Positions 25,807 through 35,087 are shown, counted from the stretch's first letter. The stretch is 42,347 nt of DNA from Coxiellaceae bacterium UBA1530 (GCA_002323325.1 DCQA01000028.1:3771-46117), one strand, 5' to 3'. Numbers and translations are program-made. Notes: a model not told the origin generated them from the letters alone.

Positions 25807-26490
25807 ATGGAGTTACAGTCTGCCTTCGTGTTACATACGCGACCTTATAGGGATACTAGCTTGCTAGTTGATTTATTTACGGCAGAAGCTGGATTGGTTA
25901 CGGTTGTTGCAAGAAGTGCTCGTGGATTAAAATCACGTTTTCAGGGGCAGCTGCAATTATTCAAACCCTTGTGGGTCGCATGGACTGGACGCAACGAGCT
26001 AAAGACTTTAGTTCGTGTGGAGGCCAATGCTCAGCCTTATATGCTGCCGGGACAGGCTTTACTATGTGGGTTTTATGTTAATGAGCTATTGCTAAGATTG
26101 CTCGATCGTCAAGAGGCGTTAGTAAGCCTATTTACCGCATACAAAAATGTCCTCGAAGAACTTGTGACTAGTGATTCTAATTTTGTATGTTTGCGTTATT
26201 TTGAGATTCAGTTGCTGGAGGAGGTAGGTTATGGGTTACCATTTTATGTTGATGCTAAGTCTGGTGATTCGATTGAAAAGGATAAGGTTTATTTTTATGA
26301 ACATCAGTCTGGTTTTTGTGAAGAGATTTATGGGTCTGGTCCGGCTGTTCGAGGTGCTACTTTATATGAGTTAAGGGCTAAGTCTTTAAATGATACTGCT
26401 GGCATTAATGAGGCAAAATTATTAATGCGTTATATTTTATCTTTTTACTTAGGAGGAAAGTCGTTAAAGAGTCGAGAAATGTTTACTTAG
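25807..26490 (+). CDS. recO: DNA repair protein RecO
   Basis: A 227-residue recombination mediator that loads RecA on SSB-coated single strands. The N-terminal OB-fold shows the family pattern VLHTRPYRDTSLLVDLFT and ARGLKSRFQGQLQLF. The middle shows FYVNELLLRLL and FEIQLLEEVGYGLPF. The zinc-finger cysteines found in some RecO proteins are absent, as in E. coli. It is the last gene of lepA-rnc-era-recO and is followed by a strong terminator. Confidence 0.93.
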   Translation: MELQSAFVLHTRPYRDTSLLVDLFTAEAGLVTVVARSARGLKSRFQGQLQLFKPLWVAWTGRNELKTLVRVEANAQPYMLPGQALLCGFYVNELLLRLLDRQEALVSLFTAYKNVLEELVTSDSNFVCLRYFEIQLLEEVGYGLPFYVDAKSGDSIEKDKVYFYEHQSGFCEEIYGSGPAVRGATLYELRAKSLNDTAGINEAKLLMRYILSFYLGGKSLKSREMFT

Positions 26491-26501
26491 AGTTACTGGA
26501 A

Positions 26502-26543
26502 TAAAAAAACGCCATTGAGAGTACAATGGCGTTTGAGTTTTTT
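26502..26543. terminator. Bidirectional rho-independent terminator
   Basis: A perfect 10-bp stem AACGCCATTG / CAATGGCGTT (26508-26517 and 26524-26533) with a 6-base loop. It is followed on the plus strand by TGAGTTTTTT and on the minus strand by TTTTTATT. It serves recO (plus) and the lysine-rich protein gene (minus), which converge here. Confidence 0.93.
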
Positions 26544-26555
26544 GCTATTCTGGGA

Positions 26556-26915
26556 CTATTTTTTAGCCTTTGCAGGACGCCCACGTTTTTTGCTAGCTGG
26601 TTTTTTCTTTTTAGCAACGGTTTTTTTCTTTTTAACTGTTGCTTTTTTCTTTTTAGCGACGGTTTTTTTCTTTTTAACTGTCGCTTTTTTCTTTTTAACA
26701 GTCGCTTTTTTCTTTTTAGCAGTCGCTTTTTTCTTTTTGGCGACGGTCTTTTTCTTTTTAACAGTTGCTTTTTTCTTCTTGGCAACTGTTTTTTTCTTTT
26801 TAGTTGCGACTTTTTTCTTTTTAGCAACTACTTTTTTCTTCTTAGTAACGGCTTTCTTCTTTTTAACAACCGCTTTTTTCTTTTTTACAACCGCCTTTTT
26901 TTTCTTAACTGGCAT
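26556..26915 (-). CDS. Histone H1-like lysine-rich heptad-repeat protein with AT-hook-like tail
   Basis: A 119-residue extremely basic protein. After Met-Pro come fifteen perfect-register heptads of the form x-K-K-K-K-x-x, where x is A, V or T (residues 3-107). The tail SKKRGRPAKAKK contains a GRP core flanked by basic residues, like an AT-hook. The correct frame is fixed by AGGGAGA upstream of the ATG at 26915 and by this tail; other long frames here are by-products of the stop-free repeats. The architecture resembles bacterial histone H1-like DNA-binding proteins (lysine/alanine-rich tails, as in AlgP or chlamydial Hc types), so nucleoid binding or compaction is likely. It has no close operon partner. 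Confidence 0.82.
   Translation of the reverse strand: MPVKKKKAVVKKKKAVVKKKKAVTKKKKVVAKKKKVATKKKKTVAKKKKATVKKKKTVAKKKKATAKKKKATVKKKKATVKKKKTVAKKKKATVKKKKTVAKKKKPASKKRGRPAKAKK
26595..26909 (-). repeat. Fifteen-copy 21-bp coding minisatellite
   Basis: The DNA encoding the KKKK heptads is a tandem array of fifteen 21-base units (315 bases). The lysines are written as AAAAAGAAAAAA or close variants. Spacer codons vary among GCA/GCG/GTT/ACT types, so the copies are diverged in an otherwise constant register. Copy-number change by whole units would keep the frame. Confidence 0.9.
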
Positions 26916-27243
26916 GATATATCTCCCTGAATTGTGTTAAACAACAACAGTTTATATTAAAAAGTACTAATATTAAACAGTTTGACGTGAATTTTTTTTA
27001 GTTTTCATGTTTTTTTGAGACCGTGATTTTTTTTAACTTATTAATTACCTCAGTTCCCCTATGTTACATGGCTTTTTAATTTCAACGGTTGCCTTGATTT
27101 TTTTTTAGAAAAAGTTTTTTAGTTATGTGAATGTTAATTTTTTTTGTTTTTTGTACCTGAATTGTATTTATGAATGCTTTTTTATTTTCTAGGTTAGTAC
27201 ATGTTGTTATAATCTCATGAAAATTTATCGAGGTTTGGCTATT
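26916..27243. other. AT-rich intergenic region between divergent genes
   Basis: About 328 bases very rich in T-runs on the plus strand. It separates the divergent lysine-rich protein gene and the antiporter gene. It must hold both promoters. On the plus strand a consensus TATAAT lies at 27208-27213, with no convincing -35 box. I find no RNA gene or open frame. Confidence 0.6.
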
Positions 27244-28416
27244 ATGCATGTTCCACATAATGTTATTTTTTTTGTTTATTTGATTTTCTTAGGCGCTGCA
27301 ACTTTCGGGGCTCTAGTTTTATTTGCTCGGCAGACTCTACTTATTGCATATATTTTTTCAGGCATGCTTTTCGGTCCTTTCGGTTTAAAGCTGATTCCTA
27401 ATGTTGAAGTGGTACACAGTATTGGTGATGTCGGTATTTTATTTTTGCTTTTTTTACTCGGTCTACACCTTCCTCCCCAAAAGCTTATTCACATGCTAAG
27501 AAAAATAAGTTGGGTCGGTATGGCAAGTTCCATTGTTTTTTTTCTTTTTGGGTTTATCTTGTCGTGGATTTTTAATTTCAAGGTAAATGATTGTATTTTG
27601 GTTGGGTTAGGCTTGATGTTTTCAAGTACCATAATTGGTATTAAGTTATTACCAACCACCGTATTACATCACCAACACACAGGAGAATTGATGATTAGCG
27701 TTCTACTCTGGCAAGATATCCTAGCCATTGTTGTTATGATTCTGATTCGTGCTTTCGATACGGGTGGTCATGCTTCAAAAGAAGTTGTCTTAGTTTTGAT
27801 AGGATTTCCTTCTGTCTTATTAATGGTATATGTTTCTAGCCGTTGGTTGCTCATTCCATTATTAGCAAGGTTCAGTCGAATCAAAGAATATGTTTTTTTG
27901 TTAGCTATTGCCTGGTGCTTGAGTATCGCAGAGTTATCGACGCTACTAGGTTTATCTAGTGAAGTAGGCGCGTTTATTGCTGGAGTAAGCTTAGCGATGA
28001 GCCCTATTGCTCTCTATATTGCTGAAAGCTTGAAGCCGCTTCGTGATTTTTTTCTTGTCTTATTTTTCTTTGCAGTTGGGGCGAATTTTGATTGGCATTA
28101 TTTGCCTGTCATTATCGTACCTGCATTACTTATTGCTATCGGAGTTTTGATCATCAAACCTTTTATTTATCGTTGGCTATTATCTTCTGTTGAAGAAACA
28201 AAAGAAGTTGCCTGGGAAGTTGGGGTTCGTTTAGGTCAGGTCAGTGAGTTTGCTTTGATTATCGCTTTTATGGCATTGTCTTCTCAATTAATGACTGTAC
28301 AGGCAAGCTACTTGATACAGGCCGCTTTCATAATATCATCAGTCTTATCTGGTTACTGGGTTGTCTTAAAGTACCCAAGTCCAGTCGCTATGAATGAGCG
28401 TTTACGACGCGACTAA
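27244..28416 (+). CDS. Monovalent cation:proton antiporter, CPA2 (Kef-type) family, without RCK domain
   Basis: A 390-residue inner-membrane protein with about twelve membrane segments. CPA2 features include GMLFGPFGLKLI, a segment LLFLLGLHLPPQKL, the ion-site region LWQDILAIVV, SSEVGAFIAGVSLA, and LRDFFLVLFFFAVGANFD. Proteins of this type exchange K+ or Na+ for H+. It ends right after the membrane domain, so the cytoplasmic RCK/TrkA-N regulatory domain of KefB/KefC is absent. ATG 27244 follows GAGG, and a TATAAT at 27208-27213 lies just before an alternative ATG at 27217, making that start unlikely. Confidence 0.87.
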   Translation: MHVPHNVIFFVYLIFLGAATFGALVLFARQTLLIAYIFSGMLFGPFGLKLIPNVEVVHSIGDVGILFLLFLLGLHLPPQKLIHMLRKISWVGMASSIVFFLFGFILSWIFNFKVNDCILVGLGLMFSSTIIGIKLLPTTVLHHQHTGELMISVLLWQDILAIVVMILIRAFDTGGHASKEVVLVLIGFPSVLLMVYVSSRWLLIPLLARFSRIKEYVFLLAIAWCLSIAELSTLLGLSSEVGAFIAGVSLAMSPIALYIAESLKPLRDFFLVLFFFAVGANFDWHYLPVIIVPALLIAIGVLIIKPFIYRWLLSSVEETKEVAWEVGVRLGQVSEFALIIAFMALSSQLMTVQASYLIQAAFIISSVLSGYWVVLKYPSPVAMNERLRRD

Positions 28417-28486
28417 TCATGGATGCTTTTTATGAGGGTTGTGTTATGCTGACCCACAAATAACGTTACTGTACTGGGGTCTTGAT

Positions 28487-29233
28487 ATGTCTGTCATCAT
28501 TTTGCTTCTGTGTGTTTTTGTACAAAGGTATCTATGTTTTTACAGTCAGTCTTGTCAGTTTGACTGGGTTTCACCTTTTTATCGTTTTTTAAGTCATCGT
28601 TTCTATCAGCAAATGTCGTCAATTCCTCTTCTAGGTTTGTCTCTGTTGATTTTACCACCTTTACTTTTAGTTTTAGTTGTTTTTAATTTATTCGAGCACA
28701 TTTTTGGAATTACAGGATATTGGATTTTATCATTAGTATGGTGTTGGTACTGCTTAAACGTATTTAACTTATCAGCGCGATTAGAGGGCGCGTCTACGCT
28801 AGCCGAGGTGTCTGCATTATACTTCCAGCAGGTTTTTGCAGTCATCTTCTGGTTCCTTTTGGGCCCACTATGGTTGGCTCTTTATGTTGCTACCAAGGAA
28901 GTGTCTCATTATGGCTCGCGTCGCGATGAGCCATTAGCCCTATTTTCTTATGCCCAGTTGATGTTATCCGTCATGGACTGGTTGCCAGTACGCTTATTTG
29001 GGTTAAGTTTAGCCTTGATTTCACATTTTACCCAGTTGTTGAGGTTATGGGTTTCTAGTTTGTCTTGCTCGCTGTCCCAAACCATTAACTTAGTGCCTGA
29101 GTGGGTCGAGGTTGCGGTAGAAACCTTGGATGAGTCGATGTCATTGGGCGATCGTTTGAAGGCGCTCATGGAGTATTCGTTAGCGGTCTGGTTAGTGATA
29201 GCACTTGTCTTAGCGGTAGTGTCATTCTTTTAG
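28487..29233 (+). CDS. ampE: AmpE-like inner-membrane protein
   Basis: A protein of about 248 residues with four or five membrane segments. The middle segment FWFLLGPLWLALYVATKE, followed by the YAQLMLSVMDWLPVRLFGLSLAL stretch, resembles AmpE. AmpE belongs to the CobD-like fold and is linked to beta-lactamase induction and cell-wall recycling. Position supports the call: it lies just upstream of aceE, as ampE does in enterobacteria, though ampD and pdhR are missing here. ATG 28487 gives the usual AmpE N-terminus; an ATG at 28439 would add 16 residues. Confidence 0.75.
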   Translation: MSVIILLLCVFVQRYLCFYSQSCQFDWVSPFYRFLSHRFYQQMSSIPLLGLSLLILPPLLLVLVVFNLFEHIFGITGYWILSLVWCWYCLNVFNLSARLEGASTLAEVSALYFQQVFAVIFWFLLGPLWLALYVATKEVSHYGSRRDEPLALFSYAQLMLSVMDWLPVRLFGLSLALISHFTQLLRLWVSSLSCSLSQTINLVPEWVEVAVETLDESMSLGDRLKALMEYSLAVWLVIALVLAVVSFF

Positions 29234-29404
29234 ATAGTTTTCTGAACAGCTCTACGAACTTTTTGTCTTAATGCGTTGTTTCCTTTTATTGATGCGTGAT
29301 AGTATTCGCGAGTCGTTGCTTTATGGAAAGGCATCGCTCTTAATGATTTGTCTATTTTATGTGCGCCACAGCGAATTTGCTGTGTGCCCGGTAAAGGTTT
29401 TAGT

Positions 29405-32071
29405 ATGACATCAAATAAACAGTCTGTTTCTCAAGATTTAAATCCCCAGGAAGTGCAAGAGTGGCGTGAGGCACTTGATGTACTTGTTGCCTATAACGAC
29501 AAAGGTTATGCCACTGAGGTGCTTGAGGCTCTAATGGCTCATGCCAAGCATTTAGGATTAGCCGTATCATCCTCAATGGATGCTGGGTACACGAATACTT
29601 TGCCTGAGGCGCTAGATCAGTTACCTGAAAATGCAGAGTTAGTTGATCAGTTGATTGCATACAATCTCTGGAACGTAATAGCCATGGTAATGAGAGGCCA
29701 AAAGGTTGCTAGCGAGCTGGGTGGTCACTTAAGTACTTATGCCTCTGCTTCATACCTTTACGAGGTAGCTTTTAATTACTTTTTAAAAGGCCATCAACAT
29801 CCAGATGGCCATGATTTAGTCTATTATCAGGGGCACTCATCACCGGGTATTTACGCTCGAGCCTTCCAAGAAGGTCGCTTAAGTGAAGATCACTTAAACG
29901 GCTTTCGCCAAGAAATTTTTCGCCCAGGAGTGTCCTCATACCCACATCCGTGGTTGATGCCTGACTTCTGGGAATTTCCATCCGTATCTTTAGGGCTTTC
30001 ACCTCTAATGGCTATTTACCAGGCCCAATTTTTACAGTACATGCAGTTGCGTGGATTAGCACAAACACAAAATCGTAATGTTTGGTTGTTTTGTGGCGAT
30101 GGTGAAATGGATGAAACGGATTCCTTAGGGGCGCTGAAGATAGCCAGTCGTTATCGTTTAGACAATCTCATTTTCGTGGTGAATTGTAATCTTCAACGTT
30201 TGGACGGATTATCCTTCAGTAGTGGTAGTGTCGTTCGTGAACTAGCTAACATTTTTTCAGGCTCTGGTTGGAATGTCATAAAAGTCGTTTGGGCGCGAGG
30301 CTGGGATGATTTGTTTGCTCGTGATTCCGAGGGGTTGTTAGCCAAACGCTTGGGTGAAATCATAGATGGCGAGTATCAGACATTTACTGTTAAGGGCGGC
30401 GCGTACATGCGAGAGCATCTGTTTGGTACTTCTCCTCATCTCCTAGCCCTGGTAGAGCACCTATCCGATAGTGACTTGGAGGGTCTAATGCCAGGTGGGC
30501 ATGATGTTGCGAAGATGTTTACTGCGTACAGCAGTGCTTTGAATCACAAAGGACAGCCTTCAGTTATTTTGGCACATACTATCAAAGGATACGGGTTAGA
30601 AGGAGCTGCCGGTAAAAATGTCGCACACAATACTAAAAAACTATCGCCTGAAGCTTGCGTTAGTTTTGCTAAAAAAATGGACTTGCCTCTATCAGATGAG
30701 GCTATTGAATCACTAGAGTTTTTGCGCTTGGATCCTCAATCACCAGCTGCGAAATTTATGGCGCAGCAGCGCGAACAGTTGGGTGGTCCATTACCGATGA
30801 GGCAGGTTTCGAGCCCCTCATTAAACGTACCAGACTTATCAGCCTTTGATAAAATACTCCTTGGCAGTGGTGATCGTGAGATGTCGACGACAATGGCATT
30901 GAATCGTATTATGGCAGTGCTCTTAAAGGATGCTGAGTTTAAGCAAAGAATTGTGCCTATCTTTTCTGATGAAGCTAGAACTTTCGGTATGGAAGGTTTA
31001 TTTCGTCAACTTGGTATCTATAACCCATTAGGTCAGGTCTACGAGCCTGAAGATCGTGACCAGTTAATGTACTATAAAGAAGACCAGAAGGGGCAGTTGT
31101 TTCAACAAGGAATTACCGAATCAGGATGCATGGCGAGTTGGATTGCAGTAGGCACATCCTACGCAACAACTGGTGTGCCGATGGTCCCATTCTTCGTTTA
31201 CTATTCGATGTTTGGTTACCAGCGTATTGGTGATCTAATTTGGGCTGCTGGCGATAATCGTGCGCGAGGCTTTGTGGTTGGTGGCACGGCTGGCCGAACC
31301 ACTCTGGCAGGTGAAGGTTTACAGCATCAAGATGGGCATAACTTGATTATGTTTGGTATGGTGCCAAACTGTATGAGCTACGATCCAACATTCAGTTATG
31401 AGATGGCGGTTATTATTCAGCACGGCCTGAAGCGCATGTATCAGGATCAAGATGATGTATTCTTTTATATCACCGCAATGAACGAGAACTACACGCATCC
31501 TGCGATGCCAGAGGGTGTTGAATCAGGTATCATTGAGGGGATGTATCTCTTTCAGTCCTCCAGTCATGAGAGTGAAACAACTGTGCAGCTACTGGGTTCT
31601 GGAGCTATTCTTCGTGAAGTCATTAAAGCAGCTCGCATACTGGAAGAGCAGTACCATGTTGCATCCAACATTTGGAGTGTGACTAGTTTTAATGAATTAC
31701 GAAAAGATTCCGAATCTGTGCAGCGAGATCACCGGTTACATCCTGGGCAATCAACACGCCAAAGTATTGTTCAACGTAATTTTGAACATTGCACAGGGCC
31801 TTTCATAGCAGCGACGGATTATATGAAGCTCAACGCAGAGCAAATTCGTCATGATGTACCCGGTCAATACGTGGTTCTAGGTACGGATGGTTATGGTCGT
31901 AGTGACACTCGTGAAGCGCTGAGAGATTTTTTTGAAGTGAATGCCAATATGATTGTTTATACCACACTGGTGGCGTTAGCTAAGGAAGGGCATTTTTCTA
32001 GCGATCAAATACAGCAGGCTCAGCATACTTTGAATATTGACGTTGACCGTATCGAACCTGTTTTACAGTGA
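29405..32071 (+). CDS. aceE: Pyruvate dehydrogenase E1 component (homodimeric type)
   Basis: An 888-residue TPP-dependent decarboxylase, nearly the same length as E. coli AceE (887). Typical segments are YYQGHSSPGIYARAF, the TPP-binding GDGEMDE followed by NCNLQRLDG, and IKGYGLEGAAGKN. The C-terminal half contains SDEARTFGMEGLFR, AAGDNRARGFVVGGTAGRT, GEGLQHQDGHN and LGTDGYGRSDTR. It feeds acetyl-CoA into the TCA cycle and fatty acid synthesis. I chose the ATG at 29405 (AAAGG upstream) over a start at 29348. It heads the aceE-aceF-lpd set, with aceF 22 bases downstream. Its cofactor TPP would come from the thiamine operon in this window. Confidence 0.97.
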   Translation: MTSNKQSVSQDLNPQEVQEWREALDVLVAYNDKGYATEVLEALMAHAKHLGLAVSSSMDAGYTNTLPEALDQLPENAELVDQLIAYNLWNVIAMVMRGQKVASELGGHLSTYASASYLYEVAFNYFLKGHQHPDGHDLVYYQGHSSPGIYARAFQEGRLSEDHLNGFRQEIFRPGVSSYPHPWLMPDFWEFPSVSLGLSPLMAIYQAQFLQYMQLRGLAQTQNRNVWLFCGDGEMDETDSLGALKIASRYRLDNLIFVVNCNLQRLDGLSFSSGSVVRELANIFSGSGWNVIKVVWARGWDDLFARDSEGLLAKRLGEIIDGEYQTFTVKGGAYMREHLFGTSPHLLALVEHLSDSDLEGLMPGGHDVAKMFTAYSSALNHKGQPSVILAHTIKGYGLEGAAGKNVAHNTKKLSPEACVSFAKKMDLPLSDEAIESLEFLRLDPQSPAAKFMAQQREQLGGPLPMRQVSSPSLNVPDLSAFDKILLGSGDREMSTTMALNRIMAVLLKDAEFKQRIVPIFSDEARTFGMEGLFRQLGIYNPLGQVYEPEDRDQLMYYKEDQKGQLFQQGITESGCMASWIAVGTSYATTGVPMVPFFVYYSMFGYQRIGDLIWAAGDNRARGFVVGGTAGRTTLAGEGLQHQDGHNLIMFGMVPNCMSYDPTFSYEMAVIIQHGLKRMYQDQDDVFFYITAMNENYTHPAMPEGVESGIIEGMYLFQSSSHESETTVQLLGSGAILREVIKAARILEEQYHVASNIWSVTSFNELRKDSESVQRDHRLHPGQSTRQSIVQRNFEHCTGPFIAATDYMKLNAEQIRHDVPGQYVVLGTDGYGRSDTREALRDFFEVNANMIVYTTLVALAKEGHFSSDQIQQAQHTLNIDVDRIEPVLQ

Positions 32072-32093
32072 ATGAGAGAGTAAGGAGTAGAGT

Positions 32094-33653
32094 TTGGCTT
32101 CAATAGAAACCGTATTAGTACCAGATATTGGTGGTGCAACCGATGTTGATGTAATCGAAGTCCTGGTGAGTGTCGGCGATACTGTCGCTGTAGATGACGC
32201 CTTAGTGACATTGGAGAGTGATAAAGCCTCGATGGAGGTCCCTTCTCCTGTTGCTGGAACGATTGAGAGTATCGCTGTATCTGTCGGTGATAAGTTATCT
32301 GAGGGCGGTTTAGTTCTGACAGTCGCTACAGGCGCTACTTCGAACGTTATCGTTGATGATAGTTCAAACGCTGTTAAGGAATCTGACCTCTCATCGACTG
32401 GGGTGCAGCCTATTATTATTCCTGATATTGGCGGCGCTGATGCAGTGGATATTATCGAAATCTCTGTCACTGTTGGTGATAGTGTTGCGCTTGATGATCC
32501 ATTGATGACACTAGAGAGTGACAAAGCCTCTATGGAAGTACCGTCCCCGTTAGCTGGACAAATTGTTGAGTTAACAGTTGCCGTTGGTGATAAAGTTTCA
32601 GAAGGCGATGTGATTGGTCAAATAAAAACGATATCTGCTTCTCCTCAGCAGAATAAAAAAACTTCATCAGCACCCATGCCACCATCAACCTCTATGGCAT
32701 CTAAACCTGACACGACAAGATTAGATCCAACTCCGGTTTCTCAACAACACGGTTTGTACATAGGTCCCGCAGTTCGTCGATTGGCACGTGAATTTGGTGT
32801 GGATATTTCAAAGGTGAGAGGTACGGGTCAAAAAGGGCGAATCACAAAAGTCGATTTGCAAGAATATGTTAAGCAGCAGTTACAAGGTGGTAGTAAAGGT
32901 GGGACTGGTTTTGATTGGCCAGAATTACCAAAAATTGATTTCTCTAAGTTTGGTGAGGTGACCCAGTCACCGTTATCAAAAATTAAGAAAATCTCTGGTT
33001 CATTCTTGCATCGTAACTGGGTATCTATTCCCCATGTCACGCAATTTGAAGAAGTGGATATCACGGATATGGAGGCTTTTCGTCAGCGCCATAAAGTTGA
33101 AGCCGCTCAATCTGGAATCAAGTTAACACCGATAGTTTTTGTTATGAAAGCTTTGGTTGCTTCTTTGAAAGCGTATCCCTCATTCAATGCCTCTCTATCA
33201 CCAGACGGGCAATCCTTGATAGTCAAACACTTTTACAATATCGGTGTGGCGGTAGACACGCCTAACGGTTTGGTTGTTCCAGTTCTCAAAGATGTCGACT
33301 CAAAGGGAGCTTTGGAGTTAGCTAAGGAGCTGGGTGATATTAGTTTAAAAGCTCGCGAGAAGGGTTTAACACCTGCAGAAATGCAAGGTGGCTGTATGAG
33401 TATATCCAGTTTAGGTGGTATTGGTGGTACAGCGTTTACACCCATTATAAATGCTCCTGAGGTTGCTATTTTAGGATTGTCTCGCTCCTATCAAAAACCG
33501 GTCTATAACAAGAACAGTCAGACATTTGAGCCACGTTTAACGATGCCTGTAAGTTTATCGTATGATCACCGCGTTATCGACGGGGCTGAGGCAGCACGTT
33601 TTATCGTTCATTTCGCCAGCCGTCTAGCTGATATTGAAACATTAATTCTGTAG
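32094..33653 (+). CDS. aceF: Dihydrolipoyllysine-residue acetyltransferase (PDH E2)
   Basis: A 519-residue E2 core. Two lipoyl domains are visible, each with the lipoyl-lysine motif ESDKASMEVPSP. They are followed by a Ser/Pro/Thr linker, a peripheral subunit-binding domain (GPAVRRLAREFGVDISKVRGTG) and the acetyltransferase domain ending with SYDHRVIDG, which carries the catalytic His and Asp. E. coli AceF has three lipoyl domains; two are common elsewhere. The start is TTG at 32094 with AAGGAG six bases upstream. It lies between aceE and lpd. Confidence 0.97.
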   Translation: MASIETVLVPDIGGATDVDVIEVLVSVGDTVAVDDALVTLESDKASMEVPSPVAGTIESIAVSVGDKLSEGGLVLTVATGATSNVIVDDSSNAVKESDLSSTGVQPIIIPDIGGADAVDIIEISVTVGDSVALDDPLMTLESDKASMEVPSPLAGQIVELTVAVGDKVSEGDVIGQIKTISASPQQNKKTSSAPMPPSTSMASKPDTTRLDPTPVSQQHGLYIGPAVRRLAREFGVDISKVRGTGQKGRITKVDLQEYVKQQLQGGSKGGTGFDWPELPKIDFSKFGEVTQSPLSKIKKISGSFLHRNWVSIPHVTQFEEVDITDMEAFRQRHKVEAAQSGIKLTPIVFVMKALVASLKAYPSFNASLSPDGQSLIVKHFYNIGVAVDTPNGLVVPVLKDVDSKGALELAKELGDISLKAREKGLTPAEMQGGCMSISSLGGIGGTAFTPIINAPEVAILGLSRSYQKPVYNKNSQTFEPRLTMPVSLSYDHRVIDGAEAARFIVHFASRLADIETLIL

Positions 33654-33662
33654 GGGAAAATC

Positions 33663-35087
33663 ATGACACAAGTAATTGAGACCGACGTAGTGGTTTTGGG
33701 GAGTGGTCCAGGAGGTTACTCTGCGGCTTACCGTGCTGCAGATCTGGGCTTAGAAGTTGCAATGATTGAGCGATATAGTCAAATTGGTGGCGTGTGTTTA
33801 AATGTTGGTTGTATTCCTTCAAAAGCTTTATTGCATGTCGCTAAAGTTTTAGCTGATGCTAAAGATGCAAGCGTTAGTGGTGTAAAGTTCTCTGATCCTG
33901 AGATTGATGTCGACCAGCTTAAGTCTTGGAAAGATGGCGTTGTTAATAAGCTAACAGGTGGTTTGACCATGATGGCTAAACAGCGAAAAGTAAATGTTAT
34001 TCATGGTTATGGCGAGTTTGCAGATGCCAATACAATTACTGTTGTTGGCGATTCTGATGAACCAACTACGATAAAATTTAAACACTGTATTATCGCAGCT
34101 GGTTCTAAGCCGATTAAATTACCATTTATCCCGGATGACCCTCGTATTTTTGATTCCACGGGAGCTTTACAGCTCGAGCATACACAAGGTGATATGTTGG
34201 TGCTCGGTGGCGGTATTATTGGTCTTGAGATGGCCACGGTGTATAGCTCTCTGGGTGCTAACATATCTGTCGTTGAAATGTTGAATCAGTTAATGCCTGG
34301 GGCAGATAAAGACCTTGTTGCTCCTTATCACAAACGTATCGCAAAAGAGTATGAAGCTATCATGCTGGAAACATCAGTGACTCAAGTAGAGGCAAAAGAG
34401 GATGGTCTATGGGTTACCTTCGAGGGTAAGCAGGCTCCAGAGACTAATCCAAAACGTTTTGATTCTATTCTTTGCTCTGTCGGTCGTAAGCCAAATGGTG
34501 CATTGATCGGAGCTGATAAGGCCGGTGTAAACGTTGATGAACGTGGATTTATCGCGGTTGATAAACAAATGCGCACGAACATTCCACATATCTTCGCTAT
34601 TGGTGATATTGTTGGTAACCCAATGCTGGCACATAAGGCATCCCATGAGGGTCGATTAGCTGCTGAAGTCATAAGTGGTAAGAAGCACTATTTTGATGCT
34701 AAGTGTATTCCAAGTGTTGCTTATACCGACCCTGAAATCGCTTGGGTTGGTATCACTGAACAGCAGGCTAAGGAGCAAAATATTGCTTATGAAAAAGGTG
34801 TATTTCCTTGGATGGCATCCGGTCGTGCTTTGGCTATGGAGCGCACTGAGGGGATGACTAAGGTTCTCTTTGATGAGCATCATCGCATTATTGGTGGTGG
34901 AGTGGTTGGCCTTAGTGCAGGAGATTTGATCGCAGAGATTGGTTTAGCTATCGAAATGGGCTGCGATGCAGAGGATATTGCGTTGACGATTCATCCTCAC
35001 CCTACGTTAAGTGAATCTGTGATGATGGCAACTGAAGTCTTTGAAGGAACTATTACGGACTTGTATATTCCTAAAAAGAAAAAGTAA
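33663..35087 (+). CDS. lpd: Dihydrolipoyl dehydrogenase (E3)
   Basis: A 474-residue flavoprotein that reoxidises dihydrolipoamide with NAD. FAD motif GSGPGGYSAAYRAADLG, redox disulfide GGVCLNVGCIPSKALLH, NAD-fold LGGGIIGLEMATVYSSLGA, FAD site FAIGDIVG-NPMLAHKA and the C-terminal catalytic HPHPTLSE are all present. It is the last gene of the PDH operon, 9 bases after aceF, and can also serve 2-oxoglutarate dehydrogenase and the glycine cleavage system. I see no clear terminator after it. Confidence 0.97.
   Translation: MTQVIETDVVVLGSGPGGYSAAYRAADLGLEVAMIERYSQIGGVCLNVGCIPSKALLHVAKVLADAKDASVSGVKFSDPEIDVDQLKSWKDGVVNKLTGGLTMMAKQRKVNVIHGYGEFADANTITVVGDSDEPTTIKFKHCIIAAGSKPIKLPFIPDDPRIFDSTGALQLEHTQGDMLVLGGGIIGLEMATVYSSLGANISVVEMLNQLMPGADKDLVAPYHKRIAKEYEAIMLETSVTQVEAKEDGLWVTFEGKQAPETNPKRFDSILCSVGRKPNGALIGADKAGVNVDERGFIAVDKQMRTNIPHIFAIGDIVGNPMLAHKASHEGRLAAEVISGKKHYFDAKCIPSVAYTDPEIAWVGITEQQAKEQNIAYEKGVFPWMASGRALAMERTEGMTKVLFDEHHRIIGGGVVGLSAGDLIAEIGLAIEMGCDAEDIALTIHPHPTLSESVMMATEVFEGTITDLYIPKKKK

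Noticed and set aside
26483..26940. Several long overlapping open frames on both strands (Phe/Leu-rich and Arg/Lys-rich)
   Set aside because: They arise because the 21-base repeat contains no stop in those frames. Only the minus-strand frame starting at 26915 has a ribosome binding site and a sensible non-repeat end.
34007..34883. Minus-strand open frames opposite lpd
   Set aside because: They lie entirely within a certain lpd gene, lack ribosome binding sites and have implausible compositions.
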